Positions 9,142-15,512 of a DNA stretch of 45,157 nt are shown here, in pieces. The translations under genes were made by a program, and so were the position numbers. A model generated the notes under the pieces. It was not told the DNA's origin. It was given only the letters and a program-made list of their open reading frames with translations, and ran no database searches. Origin of the DNA: a virus; the IMG/VR virus record IMGVR_UViG_3300033145_001380, positions 1-45,157 of that record, one strand, 5' to 3'. Positions within the stretch are counted from its first letter, which is position 1. The number at the start of each line of letters is the position of its first letter.

Positions 9142-9552
9142 TTAGTTGCCTTGAGCCATGTTATTTAGACGCTTCTTATTTTCTGCGGATACCTTCTTAG
9201 GCAATGTCCGCTTTGATCTTTCGCCCTCATTTGACGGGGCTGCACGACCTTCCATACGATCAAAAATTAAGGCCATCATGCCAGCACTTGGTTTATGCAC
9301 AGTGGTCTTTTGCTTCTTCGGGTCGAATTCTTCATAACCAAGTGCGATCTTAAACATGCCACGAGCCATAGCTTCGGCTTTCGTCACCATGATATCTTCG
9401 CCGTCTACAGTAACGAGTTCGGTTTTCTCTTGTGCAACACGGCGTAGAAATTCCGATAACATACGACCGGCACGAGCTTTATCACCGATTGTGGGTGTTT
9501 TTGGAGCTTTAGGAATTATTTTCTTTTCAGGTTTAGGTGACGGCTTTGGCAT
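9142..9552 (-). CDS. Probable small terminase subunit
   Basis: This 136-residue protein has AGGAG before its ATG, and its stop abuts the start of the large terminase. The Pro/Lys-rich N-terminus (PKPSPKPEKKIIPKAPK) is followed by a helical core with MLSEFLRRVAQEKTELV, then VTKAEAMARGMFKIALGYEEF, and finally MMALIFDRMEGRAAP. The AEAMAR-MWKxALGY / FDRMEGR pattern is common in small proteins encoded just before terL in phages. They are taken to recognise packaging DNA. Position gives most of the support. Confidence 0.65.
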   Translation of the reverse strand: MPKPSPKPEKKIIPKAPKTPTIGDKARAGRMLSEFLRRVAQEKTELVTVDGEDIMVTKAEAMARGMFKIALGYEEFDPKKQKTTVHKPSAGMMALIFDRMEGRAAPSNEGERSKRTLPKKVSAENKKRLNNMAQGN

Positions 9553-9563
9553 TTTGTTGCTCC

Positions 9564-9794
9564 TTATACCGAACAGCCCTTTCTAAAAGATGCTGGGCGA
9601 CGGCAATTCTGACGTACATCGCAATCAAATTTCTTTGTATAGTAAAAACCGCATTTATTACACTGTATAGTAACGGCATCAAGACGATTACCCCAAAGAG
9701 GCAACTGGATTATTGCATAGGGGCGATAGTGCTCGATAATAGTAAACTCATGTCTACAGAATTTTCTTTTTATGTTATTCCAAAGATTTCGCAT
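9564..9794 (-). CDS. Small Cys/His protein, possible zinc finger
   Basis: I chose the ATG at 9794 because AGGAGG lies three bases upstream; the frame is open further up but overlaps NinG. The 77-residue product has KFCRHEF near the start, QCNKCGFYY in the middle and FDCDVRQNC later. This suggests a zinc site with a C-x2-C knuckle. The start overlaps the last codons of the NinG-like gene by 20 bases, so translation is probably coupled. Function unknown. Confidence 0.6.
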   Translation of the reverse strand: MRNLWNNIKRKFCRHEFTIIEHYRPYAIIQLPLWGNRLDAVTIQCNKCGFYYTKKFDCDVRQNCRRPASFRKGCSV

Positions 9795-10185
9795 GCGCCT
9801 CCTGTAATTCGTTAATTTTTGCCGAGTAATAAACAGCAGTTGATGCGACCCATTCCAAATCGATTTCCCGCTTTTGTTCACTCAATTCCATCAGATAAAA
9901 GATGTGTGCATCACTATATTTCTTTTGCATGAATCGGTAGTATTTGACCCATTCACCCTGACGCCGCATATTGCAACGGTAACACTGGGCGTGTACACAA
10001 GTTGGCTCAAATAAAATGCTATCCATGCGGCCAGGTATAAAATGCCCGGCCTGCAATTTTTTTAGCGGGTGTTTACTGCCACAAGTGCAACACAAACCAG
10101 CATCAAGTGTGCCAGTAGTTTCCAGACAGTCCCGCATACGAATATACATGGAGAAAATCTTCCACAAATCCTTTTTTGCTTTCAT
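9775..10185 (-). CDS. ninG: NinG/Rap-like HNH-fold recombination protein
   Basis: This 136-residue protein matches the lambda NinG (Rap) pattern. It opens with an LWKIFSMYIRMRDCLETTGT helix. The CCTCGSKHPLKKLQAGHFIPGR core has a C-x2-C pair and the GHF motif, followed by VHAQCYRCNMRRQGE with a second C-x2-C pair. In lambda, Rap is a structure-specific nuclease that helps recombination by acting on branched DNA, and the fold is related to HNH nucleases. Its place beside terminase genes is also typical of free HNH proteins that assist packaging, so either role is possible. Confidence 0.85.
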   Translation of the reverse strand: MKAKKDLWKIFSMYIRMRDCLETTGTLDAGLCCTCGSKHPLKKLQAGHFIPGRMDSILFEPTCVHAQCYRCNMRRQGEWVKYYRFMQKKYSDAHIFYLMELSEQKREIDLEWVASTAVYYSAKINELQEAHAKSLE

Positions 10186-10208
10186 AATCGGACTATCTTT
10201 GCGTTTTG

Positions 10209-10298
10209 CTATATTATGCCCCCCCCGCCTATTTCTTTTTTTAGGTTGACTATATCTTCGTAGTGCGCCCCGCCCTTAATGAATTCTAAAATTATCAT
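10209..10298 (-). CDS. Micro-protein of 29 residues
   Basis: The ATG at 10298 is the third in a set of short overlapping frames. The peptide reads LEFIKGGAHYEDIVNLKKEIG and ends in a Gly/Ile run. The amphipathic helix DIVNLKKEIG looks protein-like. The ribosome site is poor because AAAAGG directly touches the ATG. A longer 99-residue frame starting at 10508 contains this peptide but is improbable upstream of 10298. Existence is uncertain. Confidence 0.4.
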   Translation of the reverse strand: MIILEFIKGGAHYEDIVNLKKEIGGGGII

Positions 10299-10302
10299 CC
10301 TT

Positions 10303-10389
10303 TTAAGCCAACCGAATTGTATCATTAAAGTTGGCTGCCGGTGTGGGTTGCGCCAATGTAGAAAGTAAAGTCGCAAAGGCCTCATCCAT
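10303..10389 (-). CDS. Micro-protein of 28 residues
   Basis: The start overlaps the previous stop (ATGGATGA), so it depends on translational coupling. The peptide has DEAFATLLSTLAQPTPAANF, a segment that looks like the C-terminal helix of small conserved phage proteins. It may be the remains of a longer gene, because the other minus frame just upstream (WLDAPKLYAAVSVEK) reads naturally into it. Either it is a real micro-protein or a frameshifted remnant. Confidence 0.4.
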   Translation of the reverse strand: MDEAFATLLSTLAQPTPAANFNDTIRLA

Positions 10390-10519
10390 AAACGTGGTTG
10401 CTTTTCAACAGATACGGCGGCATATAATTTTGGAGCGTCGAGCCACACTCTTTTCCTATTGAACCATCCGGTTTTGCGCCAGCAAAAGATTTTCCACATT
10501 CTAAACATCCCCTATCCAT
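10382..10519 (-). CDS. 45-residue zinc-ribbon-like protein
   Basis: The ATG overlaps the stop of the preceding membrane protein gene (ATGGATAG), a coupled start. The product begins with RGCLECGKSFAG, followed by DGSIGKECGSTL, giving C-x2-C plus a later Cys, as in small phage zinc ribbons. The alternative frame (start 10508) gives an Arg/Trp-rich product without sensible features and is rejected. Function unknown. Confidence 0.55.
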   Translation of the reverse strand: MDRGCLECGKSFAGAKPDGSIGKECGSTLQNYMPPYLLKSNHVYG

Positions 10520-10748
10520 TCTCGTGCCAAGCAAGGTGTCCTAGGATTGTACCGGCCATAACCCCGGTAAATACATTTACGCCTAAGAATACCCAGACAC
10601 ACGCAAGAACCGCAACCATAATTATCGTATCAATCCATTGCGGAAATGTACCGTGGTATCGCTGACTGATAGTCTCTCTATTTTTGATCAGCAAATAGAT
10701 GTCCGCCAAACCCATGAAGACCATAATGATAAGTGTAAATACCGTCAT
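10512..10748 (-). CDS. Small membrane protein, two to three segments, holin candidate
   Basis: The ATG at 10748 has AAGGAAG five bases upstream, better than the in-frame alternative at 10793. The 78-residue product has an N-terminal hydrophobic helix (TVFTLIIMVFMGLADIYLLI) and a short polar loop (KNRETISQRYHG). The hydrophobic C-terminal half (WIDTIIMVAVLACVWVFLGV) continues with a glycine-bearing segment. The size and topology match small phage holins, and it sits near a membrane-anchored protease. The lysis role is inferred. Confidence 0.6.
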   Translation of the reverse strand: MTVFTLIIMVFMGLADIYLLIKNRETISQRYHGTFPQWIDTIIMVAVLACVWVFLGVNVFTGVMAGTILGHLAWHENG

Positions 10749-10749
10749 A

Positions 10750-10935
10750 TTATCTTCCTTTGATAGCCCTGTTCTTCCAATAATCACGCTCACGCCGGGT
10801 AGCTTCTATGTCGAAATACAAATACAAGATGTGAAGCCTTTGTTCACCAAGCAGGGCTTTAGCTTCCTCCGAAAGCCCCGAAAACTCCGATGTATTCCTC
10901 CTCGGTTTTTTCCGCTTCTTCCATTCGTTTGGCAT
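10750..10935 (-). CDS. Small basic helical protein
   Basis: I prefer the ATG at 10935 (about 61 residues); an in-frame ATG at 10950 is possible. The N-terminus is basic (PNEWKKRKKPRRNT) and the C-terminus is a charged helix (IEATRRERDYWKNRAIKGR). Its first ~77 bases overlap the 3' end of the protease gene in another frame. The overlap and weak start keep confidence moderate. No family recognised. Confidence 0.5.
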   Translation of the reverse strand: MPNEWKKRKKPRRNTSEFSGLSEEAKALLGEQRLHILYLYFDIEATRRERDYWKNRAIKGR

Positions 10936-11602
10936 AATTCGGCCCTTCATCTCTCCATCTTTCCATTAAAATAAGGATGTCGGCAGCGGGAGTTATAAAA
11001 TTCATACCGCAATTGTATGTAAAACCAGCAATAGCAATGCCAATAACTTGACCTTGCATATTGAAAACCGGCCCCCCGCTATTCCCAGGGTTAACCGCAG
11101 CGTCAATCATCACTACAGGATTATCACTCAGCCATTCATCCTGTACATCAAGTTTAGATACAATCCCGCGAGTAACATAATTAAAAAACTTTGGGTCTAG
11201 TGGGCTGCCGATTACTATGATGGGTTGGCCAATTTTAATATCGGTAGTCAAAATTAGCGGCCTAAGATTTGCCTTATGTACCAATAACACCGCGCAATCA
11301 GTCGTTTCGCTGATACGTATAGCCTGTACATCACGTCTTGTACCATCTTCAAATAGAACCGCATATTCGCCCTCCCTATCAACAACATGTCTTGCAGTTA
11401 TAATTAAATCGGGTGCAATAACAAAGCCCGATCCCGTGTGCCTACCATCAATCTCAATGAGTACTGTCGATGACATCTGTTCTTCAATACTACAGGTTAC
11501 GGCTGAATTAAAGTCGTAAATAGCAGATACAGCACCGCTAAAGATAAAAAAGCCGAGTATAATAATTACGGGGCCTATCAAAACTGCTAACCCATTACGC
11601 AT
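10859..11602 (-). CDS. Membrane-anchored HtrA-like (S1C/trypsin-fold) serine protease
   Basis: This 247-residue protein has GGAAAGG upstream of its ATG. Residues ~5-27 form one hydrophobic signal-anchor. The protease domain follows with the complete catalytic triad: H72 in LIITARHVV, D102 in TTDCAVLLV and S175 in NPGNSGGPVF, with the oxyanion-hole glycines. This is the S1C/DegP-like arrangement, but no PDZ domain follows, and the C-terminus is a short charged tail. The anchor would place the enzyme outside the inner membrane. It lies among small membrane and zinc proteins rather than beside scaffold or capsid genes. A role in lysis, host surface protein cleavage or virion maturation is possible but not shown. 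Confidence 0.85.
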   Translation of the reverse strand: MRNGLAVLIGPVIIILGFFIFSGAVSAIYDFNSAVTCSIEEQMSSTVLIEIDGRHTGSGFVIAPDLIITARHVVDREGEYAVLFEDGTRRDVQAIRISETTDCAVLLVHKANLRPLILTTDIKIGQPIIVIGSPLDPKFFNYVTRGIVSKLDVQDEWLSDNPVVMIDAAVNPGNSGGPVFNMQGQVIGIAIAGFTYNCGMNFITPAADILILMERWRDEGPNYAKRMEEAEKTEEEYIGVFGAFGGS

Positions 11603-11616
11603 AGCAAAAACCTTTC

Positions 11617-11934
11617 CTACGGTTTCAGTTTTGAAATATAAGCAGAAGCTCCATTAGCAAGTGCCTGATAATGTAATGACGTATAGCCGACCGGAATTGT
11701 AATAACCCGAACCGAACTTTCCGGCATAAACCAAATGACGTTCGCGGCTGTAGCTGTAGTTGCTGTAGTAGCATCGGTCATAATTTGATACGTGGCACCG
11801 GACACAACTGTTTCTGTGTGGTCGCCACCAATAGTAGCATCGGTAATTTTAATGCCAGAAGCAAGTACCGGATCACCAGAAATAACGCCTGGGGGAACAC
11901 GATTCCCGCCATTATCACTCAAAAATACTTCCAT
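11617..11934 (-). CDS. Small beta-rich protein, possibly virion-associated
   Basis: The 105-residue product begins at an ATG overlapping the preceding stop. It is rich in Thr, Ala, Val and Gly with alternating strands (SGIKITDATIGGDHTETVV, then VRVITIPVGYTSLHYQALA). It has no signal or membrane segment. Similar short beta-proteins occur as phage structural components that bind at surfaces. I do not recognise the family; the ribosome site of the following protease overlaps its end. Confidence 0.6.
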   Translation of the reverse strand: MEVFLSDNGGNRVPPGVISGDPVLASGIKITDATIGGDHTETVVSGATYQIMTDATTATTATAANVIWFMPESSVRVITIPVGYTSLHYQALANGASAYISKLKP

Positions 11935-12218
11935 TATTTGTTCCCCTTTTTAATTCGATAGTTTAATCGCCACAAGAATCGGGCTAATTCATTCGCCGTC
12001 TTATCGATTACTGCCTCGGTTTCCGACCATCGTAAAACATGAAGCGTTTCGTGGATAACTGTTTCCAATCCCGCCCGTGTATTCAAATCGCCAAATATCC
12101 GCATTGTCGGGACAGCATCATTGCCATAAGGACAATCTACTAATCCATCGCACTCTGTCTCGCACAAGTCAATTTTTAATTTGCGCCCATTAAAAGTGTG
12201 AGAACGTACTATGCTCAT
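11934..12218 (-). CDS. HExxH metallopeptidase-like small protein
   Basis: This 94-residue protein carries HETLHVLRW near residues 56-64, a zinc metallopeptidase HExxH motif. A downstream acidic segment (SETEAVIDKTANELARFLW) may supply the third ligand. N-terminal Cys residues (LCETECDGLVDC) add another possible metal site. The length is far shorter than normal peptidases but agrees with small phage proteins of the same plan. Activity is unproven. Confidence 0.65.
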   Translation of the reverse strand: MSIVRSHTFNGRKLKIDLCETECDGLVDCPYGNDAVPTMRIFGDLNTRAGLETVIHETLHVLRWSETEAVIDKTANELARFLWRLNYRIKKGNK

Positions 12219-12285
12219 TTATCAGGTTTTCCTTCCTGGTTATTACTAAGCCCGGCACTCCCGCAGGAAGACTCTCCGGGCATCG

Positions 12286-12462
12286 TTATCGCGGGGGCTG
12301 TCCCGCGTTATCAATCGGCTTCGATCCGGGACACTCACTATGATCTACATCTTTGTAAGTACCAAAACTTTTTCCACAATTTCTACAATAGCACATAGCC
12401 CCGTAAGGATTCGGTCCCATAGAAGTTGGGCTATGACGCTTCTTCTTCTTTCTATCATCCAT
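12286..12462 (-). CDS. 58-residue zinc-finger-like protein
   Basis: The start overlaps the previous stop (TAATG) and has AGGA upstream. After a basic start (DDRKKKKRH) the peptide has AMCYCRNCGKSFGTYKDVDH followed by SECPG. The spaced Cys/Cys and His/Cys residues look like a single zinc finger. It lies within a run of small overlapping genes. A 68-base stretch (12218-12285) follows that could hold a 22-residue frame but shows no reliable ribosome site. Confidence 0.55.
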   Translation of the reverse strand: MDDRKKKKRHSPTSMGPNPYGAMCYCRNCGKSFGTYKDVDHSECPGSKPIDNAGQPPR

Positions 12463-12803
12463 TAGTTCATCCTATTCAATGAATGGTCAATCGCAGCCTT
12501 ACGCTGGTATCCTGCCTGTTTCTGTGCTATGATATTGCCCAAGTCTTGCTGCATCATACCGGGAGACTGGATTGCGTATAATTCAATGCAAAACTGCTCA
12601 AAAGACATGTCCTTAAATGTAAAACTGTCATATAACTCTTTGGCCTGTTTTCGTTTCTTAAAAGGGATGGCCTCAAAACTCAAGGGTATAGACTCTTTAA
12701 CAGGTGCCGATTCTTCTTTGACTCCTGGATCGACTTCATCCTCACCTAAACAACCAAGATCATTTGGCGTGATGTCTTCCATTTTCATTTCGTCATCGGA
12801 CAT
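12462..12803 (-). CDS. Acidic/helical hypothetical protein
   Basis: The ATG at 12803 is chosen because GGGGAGG lies close upstream, inside the small membrane gene before it; the frame extends to 12863 without support. The ~113-residue product has an acidic N-terminus (DDEMKMEDITPNDLG, then EDEVDPGVKEES). Helices follow (KRKQAKELYDSFTFKDMSF, IIAQKQAGYQRKAAIDHSL). Function unknown. Confidence 0.65.
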   Translation of the reverse strand: MSDDEMKMEDITPNDLGCLGEDEVDPGVKEESAPVKESIPLSFEAIPFKKRKQAKELYDSFTFKDMSFEQFCIELYAIQSPGMMQQDLGNIIAQKQAGYQRKAAIDHSLNRMN

Positions 12804-12894
12804 CTCTAATCCTCCCCGCAAGAAAAACAATCCACGCAAAAGGCGATATGCAGACAACTGCATAAATGGTAATTAAAGCGGCTATTATTTTCAT
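12793..12894 (-). CDS. 33-residue single-pass membrane peptide
   Basis: ATGA overlap with the stop of the preceding gene signals translational coupling, and the 3' end overlaps the next start. The peptide is MKIIAALITIYAVVCISP followed by FAWIVFLAGR, essentially one membrane helix with a basic tail. Its position among other membrane peptides (10512-10748) and the anchored protease suggests an envelope-related function, possibly lysis. Small size limits certainty. Confidence 0.5.
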   Translation of the reverse strand: MKIIAALITIYAVVCISPFAWIVFLAGRIRDVR

Positions 12895-13292
12895 TTGACA
12901 GCCCCATTATCCTTCTTCGACTCTTCAATTTCTTTTGTCAGAGTCTCCGCACATTTACCACATCGACAGAGTTTATAATCCGATTCAAGTTCCGCTTTGA
13001 GTTTCTTATAGGCTACCATCAACTCGCCATACATTGCTTTTAGCCTATCATACTCACATTCTGCTGGTGTCGGTTCTGTCGGGGCGTATTTCTTCTGTAC
13101 CAACAACTTTGCTTTGATGCTATCAGTTTCGTGGATAATTTTGAATTTAATAAGTTTGATCGCATTATAATCGGGGTGCAGTTTTTCATAATGTCGGACT
13201 ATCATATCCGCCGAAATCAAGCCGTCACAGATATCCTTCATAGCATACTGTACATCAACATACATTCTTTTGCCAGTATTTTCTATGCCCAT
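12891..13292 (-). CDS. Hypothetical helical protein with C-terminal Cys pair
   Basis: This 133-residue protein begins with MGIENTGKRMYVDVQYAMKD. It has long helices in the middle and a C-terminal LCRCGKCAETL motif, a likely metal site. Its start overlaps the stop of the gene upstream by one base. No family recognised; probably cytoplasmic. Confidence 0.65.
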   Translation of the reverse strand: MGIENTGKRMYVDVQYAMKDICDGLISADMIVRHYEKLHPDYNAIKLIKFKIIHETDSIKAKLLVQKKYAPTEPTPAECEYDRLKAMYGELMVAYKKLKAELESDYKLCRCGKCAETLTKEIEESKKDNGAVK

Positions 13293-13612
13293 TATATTCT
13301 GACCTCCACTTTCATGCCCAATTTTTCCAATTCCGATTGAGCAAGGTTCATAATAGCCAGTAACGAATCTTGAATCCTAACTTTCAACATCTTATCCAAA
13401 TAATCGGGGCCATCCTTTGTATCCATTGTAATTTCGGCTCCACTTGCGCAAAATGGTGCCCAGCAATCAACTACTCCCTTAAAAATACAACCGGGCTGTC
13501 TCGAAGAGAACTCCCGAACCATCTTCAAATTTTGTACCATTTCCGATCCGCTTTCATTTGCAATTTTCTGGATAGCGGCGTTCAATTTTTCCAACATTTT
13601 GATCTGATTCAT
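13292..13612 (-). CDS. Hypothetical protein
   Basis: The ATG at 13612 has GAGGAAG six to seven bases upstream; the TTG at 13630 is a weaker option. The ~106-residue product is mostly helical (LEKLNAAIQKIANES, LLAIMNLAQSELEKLGM) with a central Cys-containing stretch (CIFKGVVDCWAPFCASG). The function is unknown. Confidence 0.65.
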   Translation of the reverse strand: MNQIKMLEKLNAAIQKIANESGSEMVQNLKMVREFSSRQPGCIFKGVVDCWAPFCASGAEITMDTKDGPDYLDKMLKVRIQDSLLAIMNLAQSELEKLGMKVEVRI

Positions 13613-13635
13613 TGTAATCTTCCTCAACAAAAAGG

Positions 13636-13797
13636 TTACTTCGCGGTATTTTCATCCGGCTCAGGCTCATTCCGTGTAACCATACACCAATCTAAGTTCT
13701 CGCCCACACGAATTGAATACCATTCCGGGTACCGGATATAATCAGCCAGGGTACCAAGGTCTTCTTTCTCTTCCTCTTTCTTTTCATTCATAGCCAT
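13636..13797 (-). CDS. First gene of the left minus-strand operon, small protein
   Basis: The ATG at 13797 is chosen because GAGGG stands ten bases upstream; the frame also opens at 13836. The ~53-residue product is MAMNEKKEEEKEDLG followed by YIRYPEWYSIRVGENL. It is the first gene downstream of the divergent regulatory region and lies 27 bases after the conserved operon-head motif at 13824-13847, so it marks the head of the transcript. Function unknown. Confidence 0.55.
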   Translation of the reverse strand: MAMNEKKEEEKEDLGTLADYIRYPEWYSIRVGENLDWCMVTRNEPEPDENTAK

Positions 13798-13823
13798 AAA
13801 AAGTACTCCCTCAGTAGTAGCCG

Positions 13824-13847
13824 AATTTGTTAGCATTTAGAAACTTT
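13824..13847 (-). promoter_or_regulatory. Operon-head motif, copy 3 (minus strand)
   Basis: On the minus strand this reads AAAGTTTCTAAATGCTAA and continues CAAATT. It matches copy 1 (14875) at 18 of 24 positions. A CTA and then GAGGG follow shortly downstream, as at the other copies, and the first gene begins at 13797. It may be a promoter or operator shared by three operons. Confidence 0.5.
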
Positions 13848-14110
13848 TTTTCAAAATTATTTTTCAAATTTTCTAAAAATTTTTTCTTGCCCCCCAGTAT
13901 CTATTATTTCCTGATATTTGTGGTGTCTAAGAATAGATATCCGCACATGCATATCGTCAACACCGAAGGGTACTACCCGGGGGTCCGATAACCGATAACC
14001 GAGCCGTCAAGGCCCTCCACATGCTTCAGGCTGGATTGGGGGTGTTATGATACCGGTGCTATGACGTTCGTCCATCCTGAGGCATCCTGAGGCCTGTGGT
14101 GGCAGATTGA

Positions 14111-14208
14111 CGGGGTGAGAGGGGTGTGGGTGGGCGTGGTGGCAATTGAGAAGATTGTGGGGGCGTAGGGGTTGTGAGGGTTGTGGGGGTTAGGGGGTGT
14201 GGATGGGG
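14111..14208 (+). other. G-rich strand with G-quadruplex potential
   Basis: The plus strand is almost free of C here and contains at least ten G runs of three or more, separated by short T/A spacers, such as GGGGTTGTGAGGG and GGGGGTTAGGGGG. Such strand asymmetry is uncommon in this window and can form quadruplexes. A minus-strand 62-codon frame here is Pro/His/Thr-rich and is judged a shadow of the base bias. Confidence 0.6.
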
Positions 14209-14386
14209 TCAAAATCACCTGCCAATCCAACATATCAGCGAAATCAGCGTACTTTCAACGAAATCGGCAGATTCAGTCCCCTCATACATGGTCCGAATAT
14301 AGATAAGCCACGAGCAATCGGCCGTATTAGCCTGATAATGCGAGTGTGATATAGGGAGTCATTTGTCGGCAATGCGATGGCACAGA

Positions 14387-14467
14387 AAAAGTGGGTTCAG
14401 AGCTTAATAACGCGGGTGTGCCATCGGGTGTGCTATCGGGAAAAGTGCGTTTAGGGCTTAATAATGC
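14387..14467. repeat. Iteron-like direct repeats, period 54 bp
   Basis: Two 27-nt units start at 14387 and 14441 and differ at four positions; both hold GCTTAATAA. Between them are two 12-bp tandem units of GGGTGTGCYATC (14414-14437). The second of these boxes, GTGTGCTATC, reappears in inverted orientation (GATAGCACAC) at 14801 and 14824, and with one change at 14682. Confidence 0.7.
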
Positions 14468-14800
14468 ACTTTTTATTTTTGACTTTATAGGACTAAGCCG
14501 GTGTAAACCCTTATCAGCAATGAAGTTAAAAAGAACTAACGGGGTTCAAGACACAAGGTATCGACAGTGAGATATCAGGGTGCTCATACTGCGCCTATAG
14601 AATATATTCTTACCCTATTCAGGACTATATTGGGTTACATCTACATTCTTTTTATTTTCTTATGGCTGGTATGAGTAACCTAATAGCACACTTTGACGTA
14701 AACCATTGCGGCCAAAAGGTTTAGGGTGTGATACTGGATAAGCGATATGTAGTTCCCTGAATCATAAGTCATGCAGCCGCAAAGATTTATGATTTTCGCG

Positions 14801-14833
14801 GATAGCACACCTAATATCTCACTGATAGCACAC
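14801..14833 (+). promoter_or_regulatory. Paired GATAGCACAC boxes
   Basis: Exact 10-bp boxes occur at 14801-14810 and 14824-14833, 23 bp apart. They are the inverse complement of the GTGTGCTATC box at 14428. A one-mismatch copy is at 14682. The spacing of about two helical turns suits binding of one protein to the same DNA face. Confidence 0.45.
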
Positions 14834-14874
14834 GCGATAGATTGTATCGGGTTATTATTATTATTATTGATAGC

Positions 14875-14898
14875 AACGTTTCTAAACGTTAAACATTT
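14875..14898 (+). promoter_or_regulatory. Operon-head motif, copy 1
   Basis: The site contains the inverted repeat AACGTTT-CT-AAACGTT followed by AAACATTT. Copy 2 at 19115 is identical at 21 of 24 positions. Downstream are CTATAAG and GAGGG, the latter acting as ribosome site of a leader peptide. It could be an operator for a dimeric regulator or a phage-type promoter. Confidence 0.55.
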
Positions 14899-14923
14899 GG
14901 GCTATAAGTGAGGGCGTAAATAA

Positions 14924-14959
14924 ATGAAAATGAAAAATGAAAACCTAAGGAGACTGTGA
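14924..14959 (+). CDS. Possible 11-residue leader peptide
   Basis: GAGGG nine bases upstream precedes ATG. The peptide is MKMKNENLRRL, and its stop overlaps the next start as TGATG. The arrangement could couple translation of the next gene. The frame is too short to prove coding; AAGGAG for the following gene lies inside it. Confidence 0.35.
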   Translation: MKMKNENLRRL

Positions 14960-15273
14960 TGAGTAAACAAGAAAACCAAACTGATGCCACCGCTGAAACT
15001 GTTACTAACGCCAGAATCGAGGCTGCCGACGCTATTGAAGTCGCTGTTGCCGAGGCTGTTAACGCTCTTGTTATCGCGGGTAATCCTGATATTAAGGCTG
15101 TCATTGTTGACGCCCTTGTTACTGTTATTACCCTCGCTGTTGGCACCATTATGACTTCTGAAGCCGCTGAAACTGTTACAGTTGCTATTACCAAAGCCAT
15201 TTATGCTATGGATGTTGTTATTGCCGCCATGCAAGCCGCTGATGAGATCGAGGGGAAACTGCCCGATGCATAA
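14959..15273 (+). CDS. Ala/Val-rich early protein
   Basis: The ATG at 14959 has AAGGAG at a normal distance. The 104-residue product is mainly Ala, Val, Ile, Thr and Glu in amphipathic helices. It has two similar halves, each opening with AETVT and holding long Ala/Val helices (EVAVAEAVNALVIAGN; MDVVIAAMQAADEIEG). It is the first plus-strand gene beside the control region, downstream of the operon-head motif, so early strong expression is likely. No homologous family is recognised; the hydrophobic helices may self-associate or contact membranes. Confidence 0.65.
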   Translation: MSKQENQTDATAETVTNARIEAADAIEVAVAEAVNALVIAGNPDIKAVIVDALVTVITLAVGTIMTSEAAETVTVAITKAIYAMDVVIAAMQAADEIEGKLPDA

Positions 15274-15306
15274 CCGCCCCATAATTCATAACCCATAATA
15301 TAACAG

Positions 15307-15329
15307 ATACTGTCATCACGCGACAGTAT
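15307..15329. repeat. Perfect 8-bp hairpin
   Basis: ATACTGTC and GACAGTAT are separated by seven bases. No T-tract follows, so it is more likely an operator or RNA hairpin than a terminator. It lies between the gene ending at 15273 and the promoter at 15439. Confidence 0.5.
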
Positions 15330-15356
15330 GTCCAGCATCCAGCGCCCAATGTCCAT

Positions 15357-15397
15357 GGCTTGGGTGCTTTACCATGTAGTTTTATCAAGCCCAAGCC
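15357..15397. repeat. Inverted repeat with 25-base loop
   Basis: GGCTTGGG at 15357-15364 pairs with CCCAAGCC at 15390-15397. The T-rich stretch that follows (15406-15426) could make it a weak terminator of the upstream gene before the promoter at 15439. Confidence 0.4.
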
Positions 15398-15438
15398 TCG
15401 GCCAAAATTATATTTTTCGAGTTTTTTGAAAAAAGTAC

Positions 15439-15467
15439 TTGACACGTGATAGGACTTGTGGTATATT
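15439..15467 (+). promoter_or_regulatory. Consensus sigma70 promoter P1
   Basis: TTGACA at 15439-15444, a 17-base spacer and TATATT at 15462-15467 form a near-ideal host promoter. An A/T-rich stretch (TTTTTTGAAAAAA) just upstream resembles an UP element. The -35 and adjoining bases AGTACTTGACACGTGATA are repeated at P2 (16483). The first gene starts at 15513. Confidence 0.85.
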
Positions 15468-15512
15468 CTACACAGTTAACATTATGTTGAATTTTGTTTT
15501 AGGGGTATAGTG

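Larger units (their letters stand above)
13849..14923. other. Large divergent non-coding region, candidate origin/control region
   Basis: No convincing gene occurs in these ~1.1 kb. From left to right it holds an A/T-rich tract (13849-13890) and a doubled GATAACC near 13987. A tandem CATCCTGAGG pair (14073-14092) and a G-rich strand (14111-14208) follow. Next are a 27-nt direct repeat of period 54 (14387 and 14441) and a 12-bp tandem GGGTGTGCYATC. Further right are AT-rich segments, three GATAGCACAC-like boxes (14682, 14801, 14824), a (TTA)5 run at 14852-14868 and the operon-head motif at 14875. The combination of iteron-like repeats, AT-rich DNA and divergent transcription suggests a replication origin with early regulatory sites. 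Confidence 0.55.

Noticed and set aside
10209-10508. Single 99-codon minus-strand gene
   Set aside because: Its first two thirds are Arg/Trp-rich and unnatural, while other frames give zinc-ribbon and helical peptides with coupled starts. Only its last 29 residues look real.
12219-12285. 22-codon frame between zinc-finger and metallopeptidase-like genes
   Set aside because: No ribosome site and composition gives no support; length is within chance.
14045-14233. 62-codon minus-strand frame rich in Pro, His and Thr
   Set aside because: It is a product of the G-rich bias of the opposite strand, has no ribosome site, and lies in the non-coding control region.
14852-14868. (TTA)5 microsatellite as a functional site
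   Set aside because: Short simple repeat; nothing beyond AT-richness supports a role by itself.
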